A stretch of DNA of 10,445 nucleotides from Desulfobacteraceae bacterium. GTDB taxonomy: Bacteria > Desulfobacterota > Desulfobacteria > Desulfobacterales > Desulfobacteraceae. The position numbers and the translations under genes were made by a program. The stretch is taken from positions 1 to 10,445 of the forward strand of contig JAFLJU010000474.1 in the NCBI GenBank assembly GCA_022712835.1, in the 5' to 3' direction. The notes under the pieces were generated by a model that saw only the letters and a list, made by a program, of their open reading frames with translations, was not told the origin of the DNA and did not search any database. Positions 7,463 through 10,445 of the stretch are shown here, in pieces (the first letter of the stretch is position 1; each line of letters begins with the position of its first letter).

Positions 7463-9001
7463 GTGACAACGGATATACTTGTCCTTGGTGGCGGCATTGC
7501 CGGGATCCAGAGTTCATTGGATCTTGCGGAAATGGGATTCAAGGTTCACCTGGTGGAAAGCCTGCCCTCCATTGGCGGGAAAATGGCCCAACTGGACAAA
7601 ACCTTTCCCACCAATGATTGTGCCATCTGAATTCTCTCGCCTAAAATGCTGGATGTCGGTCGACATCCCAATATTGAGTTGATGGCTTATAGCGATCTTG
7701 TGAAGGTTGAGGGAACGGTGGGTGATTTTACGGCCACCATCCGGAAAAAAGCACGGTTTGTGGAAGAGGACAAATGCACCGGGTGCGGTGCCTGTGCCGA
7801 AGTCTGTCCCACAACGGTGTCTGATCTTTACAATGAGGGGCATGCGGAGAGAAAGGCGGTTTATTCCTGGTTTGCCCAGGGGATTCCCTCCACCCATGTG
7901 CTGGACCCGGATCATTGCCGGGTGCTGACCGGGAAGCGATGCGGGATCTGCCAGAAAAAATGTGAAGCCAATGCCATTAATTTTGATCAGACGGAAAAAA
8001 TTATCGATCTTGCTGTTGGGGCCATTGTATTGGCAACGGGTTATGATATTTTTGATCCGGTTAAAATGCCGGAATACAGATATGCAGAACTTGACAATGT
8101 GATCACCGCCATGGAGTTTGAACGGTTTTTGTCTGCTTCCGGCCCCACGGAAGGCCATATTGATAGGCCCTCGGCCAGGAAGGTGGAAGACAAAATTTCT
8201 CAATTGTCCAAACAGCTTAAAAAATCTAAGAAAGCCCTGGATCGGTTTGAAGCAAAACACGGCCAGGCAAGCGGCGATTTTTACGCAAGCTTTACGGCCA
8301 AGACCCTTCCTGCCGGAGAGGATCTGGCAAAAGATGCCGATAAATGGGCCGCCAAATATGAAGTCCATCTTGAGATTTATGGCCCCTTGCAGGCCTTAAA
8401 ACTTAAGGCCAAGGGGTTTACCACCGCAAAAAAGATTGCTTTTATCCAATGCGTGGGGTCCAGGGATTTGCGGTTTTATCCTTTTTGTTCAGGATTTTGC
8501 TGCATGCATTCCATCAAGGAAGCCATCATTGCCCATGAACATGACAATGATACCCATTCTGTGATTTTCGGCATGGATATCCGGGCGGTAGGCAAGGGGT
8601 TTGAGGAATATAAAATCCGAGGGGGCAACAATTCAAATATTGAGTACAAACGCTCCCGGGTGGCCGAGATTACAAGAGGGGAAAATAACAACCCCGTCCT
8701 GATCTATGAGGATACCAGCGTTCAAAAGGTGATAAAGCAACCCTTTGATCTGGTGGTTCTGGCAACGGCCTGTGCTCCTGTGAAAAATACCCAAATGGTG
8801 GCAGATATATTGGACATTGAGCTGGACCGGTTTGGATTTTTCAAAACAGATCCTAGTGAGCCTTTGGATACCACAAAGGAAGGCATCTTTGTGTGCGGGT
8901 GTTCCCACAGCCCCATGGATATCCCGGAATCGGTTGCCCAGGCAAGTTCTGCCGCGGCAAGGGCGGTTCAGGCGGTTATGAAACATAAAAAGGCATCTTA
9001 A
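7463..9001 (+). CDS. hdrA: HdrA-like FAD/iron-sulfur selenoprotein with inserted charged segment, Sec56
   Basis: This gene gives 512 residues when read through the TGA at 7628-7630. It is a paralogue of module 1 of the upstream double HdrA: FAD motif LGGGIAG near 6-12, TNDCAI-Sec56, then ILSPK and DVGRHPNI. Ferredoxin motifs are C105/C108/C111/C115 and C152/C160/C163/C167; the last reads CEA instead of the usual CP. CVGSRD lies near 330 and an FAD-closing FVCGCSHSP near 477. Between GHI (about 232) and KKIAFIQC it has about 80 extra residues, rich in Lys, Glu and Asp and likely helical, absent from the upstream copy. I chose GTG 7463 because a full AGGAGG lies seven bases ahead and the Rossmann strand follows at once; ATGs at 7394 and 7412 would translate the repeat spacer. 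It lacks the second HdrA module, which follows as a separate gene. That pair recalls QmoA/QmoB in layout, but the TNDCAI-Sec motif is of the HdrA type. Confidence 0.92.
7628..7668 (+). promoter_or_regulatory. Sec codon TGA and SECIS-like hairpin in the second hdrA
   Basis: GGATGT (7651-7656) pairs perfectly with ACATCC (7663-7668) around the loop CGGTCG, in which the outer C-G may also pair. The loop GG starts 28 bases after the TGA. The GGTC in the loop resembles known bacterial SECIS loops such as that of E. coli fdhF. Confidence 0.7.
8174..8425 (+). other. Insertion within the second hdrA (coiled-coil-like segment)
   Basis: Residues about 238-321 of the 512-residue HdrA. The first half has a heptad-like, Lys/Leu-rich pattern ([19 protein letters not shown]) suggesting a helical hairpin or coiled coil; the second half is mixed. 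The paralogous place in the upstream HdrA has only nine residues (ECYPDKHAP). It may be a docking surface for a partner subunit; that is inference. Confidence 0.7.
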
Positions 9002-9020
9002 GGTTAGGTCTGCCCAGCAT

Positions 9021-9095
9021 GGATACAAATAGTATGGATACAAAAAGGTGGATACAAATAGGGTGGATACAAATAGGGTGGATTATGATGGGTAT
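9021..9095. repeat. Tandem ~15-bp repeats (GGATACAAATAGGGT) between the two split hdrA genes
   Basis: Units start at 9021, 9036, 9050 and 9065, the last two (9050-9064 and 9065-9079) being identical. A degraded unit begins at 9080, with further GGAT starts at 9096 and 9121. The array occupies most of the 126-base spacer before the ATG at 9128. It contains stops in the frame shared by the flanking genes. The function is unknown; it could affect spacing, mRNA stability or recombination. Confidence 0.8.
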
Positions 9096-9127
9096 GGATT
9101 ATTATAGATAAAGATAAGTTGGATACT

Positions 9128-10445
9128 ATGTTAAATAAAAAGAGCGTAAAATGTGTCGAAGAACCCAGGATAGGGGTGTTTGTTTGTGACTGCGGTTCCA
9201 ACATCGCAGGACACCTGGATTGCCCTGATGTGACTGAGTTTGTAAAGTCGCTTCCCCATGTGGTTTTTGCCAAGGAAAATCTTTATACCTGTTCGGAAGC
9301 GGGAATTGGTGAGATCAAAAAAGCCATCATAGAAGAACGGTTGAACCGGGTGGTGGTAGCGTCCTGCTCTCCTCGAACCCATCATCCGTTGTTTGCAAGC
9401 TCCTGTGCCGAAGCCGGGTTGAATCCTTATTTGTTTGAAATGGTCAATATTCGGGATCAGTGTTCCTGGGTTCACATGGGCAACCGGGAAAATGCCACCC
9501 AAAAGGCCAAAAACCTGATCCGCATGGGAGTCGCCAAGGCCGCAGGACTTGCGCCCCTGGATGAAATTACCTCTTCTTTGACCCGGAAAATTTTGGTGGT
9601 TGGCGGCGGGATTGCAGGACTGTCTGCTGCCCAGGCATTGTCTGATATGGAGCTTGAGATCTTCCTGGTTGAAAAAACAGGTCAAATGGGCGGGCTTTTA
9701 AACCAGGTGCATGGGATGGAAACCGGCGGAACAGCGAAGGCACGTCTGGATACCATTATCAATGATGTCAACTCGCGTGCCAACATCACCTGTTATACTA
9801 AGGCCAAGTTAGCGGAAACAAGCGGATATATCGGAAATTTTGAGGTTAAAATAGATACGCCTGATGGGTTTGTGACCCAAAAAGTGGGGGCCATTGTGGT
9901 GGCCACCGGTGCGGTTCCCCTGATTCCAAAGGGAATCTTTGGGTATAAAGAATCCAATGGTGATGCTTTGGGCAATGCATTGCCTGTCATCTCTCTTATG
10001 GAGTTGGAAACCCAATTAAAGAAAGAGGGAAAAGGCGAGCTTGACGATACCCACGGTATCCCCAAACGAATGGTCTTTATCCAGTGTGCCGGTGCCAGGA
10101 CAAAAGGAAAAGAATATTGTTCACGGATCTGCTGCATGGTTGCAGTTAAAAATGCCATGCTCATCAAGGACAAATATCCCCTTATGGACGTGCGGGTGCT
10201 GTATCGGGACATGCAGATGTATGGTACCCAAAAGGAACAGATGCTCTGGGATGCCCGGGGCAAAGGGATTCGCTTTGATGTGTATGACCCGGAAAATCCG
10301 CCCCAGGTGACCCAAGGTCGGGTGGATTTTTTCCAGACGGTTACCGGTAAGACGGTTCAGTTGGAAACGGATCTTGTGGTGTTGTCAACCCCCCTGATTC
10401 CCCGAAGCTCTGCCGGAGAACTGGCCAATTTACTTCGGGTGCCAA
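9128..10445 (+). CDS. hdrA: HdrA-like flavoprotein, second-module type, partial (C-terminus beyond right edge)
   Basis: At least 439 residues, open to the right edge. It starts directly with the HdrA N-terminal cluster region: GVFVCDCGSNI (C20, C22), C55, C80 in SCSPRTHHPLF, and C112 in RDQCSWVH. An FAD motif VVGGGIAG follows near 158-165, and a CAGAR block near 320-324 replaces the usual CVGSR. Further on are YCSRICC (331-336) and LYRDMQMYG, and no in-frame TGA is seen. It matches module 2 of the double HdrA encoded upstream, so with the preceding gene it forms a split version of that protein. The C-terminal ferredoxin pair expected from the paralogue would lie beyond the window. The Shine-Dalgarno is weak (only GGAT nearby), unlike the preceding gene. 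It shares the frame of the preceding gene but is separated by several stops, so it is a separate protein, not a readthrough product. It may bind the preceding HdrA as a heterodimer, as QmoA/QmoB-type proteins do; this is inferred. Confidence 0.88.
   Translation, partial: MLNKKSVKCVEEPRIGVFVCDCGSNIAGHLDCPDVTEFVKSLPHVVFAKENLYTCSEAGIGEIKKAIIEERLNRVVVASCSPRTHHPLFASSCAEAGLNPYLFEMVNIRDQCSWVHMGNRENATQKAKNLIRMGVAKAAGLAPLDEITSSLTRKILVVGGGIAGLSAAQALSDMELEIFLVEKTGQMGGLLNQVHGMETGGTAKARLDTIINDVNSRANITCYTKAKLAETSGYIGNFEVKIDTPDGFVTQKVGAIVVATGAVPLIPKGIFGYKESNGDALGNALPVISLMELETQLKKEGKGELDDTHGIPKRMVFIQCAGARTKGKEYCSRICCMVAVKNAMLIKDKYPLMDVRVLYRDMQMYGTQKEQMLWDARGKGIRFDVYDPENPPQVTQGRVDFFQTVTGKTVQLETDLVVLSTPLIPRSSAGELANLLRVP

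Noticed and set aside
3854..7630. In-frame TGAs at 4037, 7123 and 7628 read as nonsense mutations or sequencing errors (pseudogenes)
   Set aside because: All three fall on known cluster-Cys positions of their families, the frames continue perfectly afterwards, and each is followed by a SECIS-like hairpin.
7514..8368. 284-residue open frame on the minus strand, and a similar 186-residue one at 5594-6154
   Set aside because: They lie antisense inside well-supported hdrA genes, show no family resemblance and lack convincing ribosome sites; they are shadows.
7345..9095. CRISPR array
   Set aside because: The repeats are 13-15 bases, directly adjacent and without unique spacers of constant length, and no cas genes are present.
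9019..9111. Mini-ORF across the tandem repeat (MDTNSMDTKRW...)
   Set aside because: It is a by-product of the repeat unit, has no ribosome site and no recognisable protein family.
8999..9130. Readthrough or fusion of the two split hdrA genes, which share a reading frame
   Set aside because: The shared frame has TAA at 8999, further TAG stops and a TGA in the spacer, so a single polypeptide is not plausible.
7463..10445. Genes at 7463 and 9128 as genuine qmoA and qmoB
   Set aside because: The layout is similar, but the TNDCAI-Sec-ILSPK motif and its surroundings are of the HdrA type, and no aprAB is seen in the window.

Overview
The window looks like chromosome from an anaerobic, selenocysteine-using sulfate reducer or relative in the Desulfobacterota (Desulfobacteraceae-like). 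The reasons are a run of heterodisulfide-reductase (Hdr) type flavo/iron-sulfur genes with in-frame TGA selenocysteine codons, a moderate GC content, and no trace of methanogen gene neighbours. The genus cannot be fixed from the sequence alone.

Left part (1-1018, minus strand): a two-gene unit. It holds a small cysteine-rich conserved protein and, translationally coupled to it through a TTGA stop/start overlap, a COG3910-like AAA/ABC-type ATPase that runs off the left edge. Next (1289-2380, plus strand) is a DUF3524/GT-B glycosyltransferase of the tRNA-queuosine mannosyltransferase (QTMAN/GTDC1) family. It is probably independent of what follows.

Main part (2637-10445, plus strand, all genes collinear): a redox operon behind a good sigma70-type promoter (TATAAT at 2446). 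In order it encodes (1) an HdrD-like protein, meaning an HdrC-type 2x[4Fe-4S] domain fused to an HdrB-type domain with two CCG modules, one lacking its last Cys; (2) a 1010-residue double HdrA flavoprotein with Sec62; (3) an MvhD-like [2Fe-2S] protein with Sec68; (4) a 512-residue HdrA with Sec56 and an 80-residue charged insertion; (5) a second HdrA-type module, cut by the right edge. Genes 4 and 5 together repeat the domain order of gene 2, but as two proteins split at the module boundary.

All three selenocysteine codons sit where the family normally has a cluster-binding Cys. Each is followed by a hairpin with GG in its apical loop, as expected of a bacterial SECIS. The cut reading frames are therefore one selenoprotein each, not pseudogenes.

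Working model (inference): these soluble proteins form a flavin-based electron bifurcating or confurcating complex. Electrons would enter or leave through the MvhD-like protein, be split at the HdrA FADs, and reach a CCG-type site on the HdrD-like protein. The order HdrD-like, large HdrA, Sec-MvhD matches the BamD-BamE-BamF part of class II benzoyl-CoA reductase clusters. No BamB/BamC or NADH-oxidising partner lies in the window, so the physiological substrate is open. The two spacers flanking the second HdrA gene carry short A/T-rich direct repeats of unknown role.
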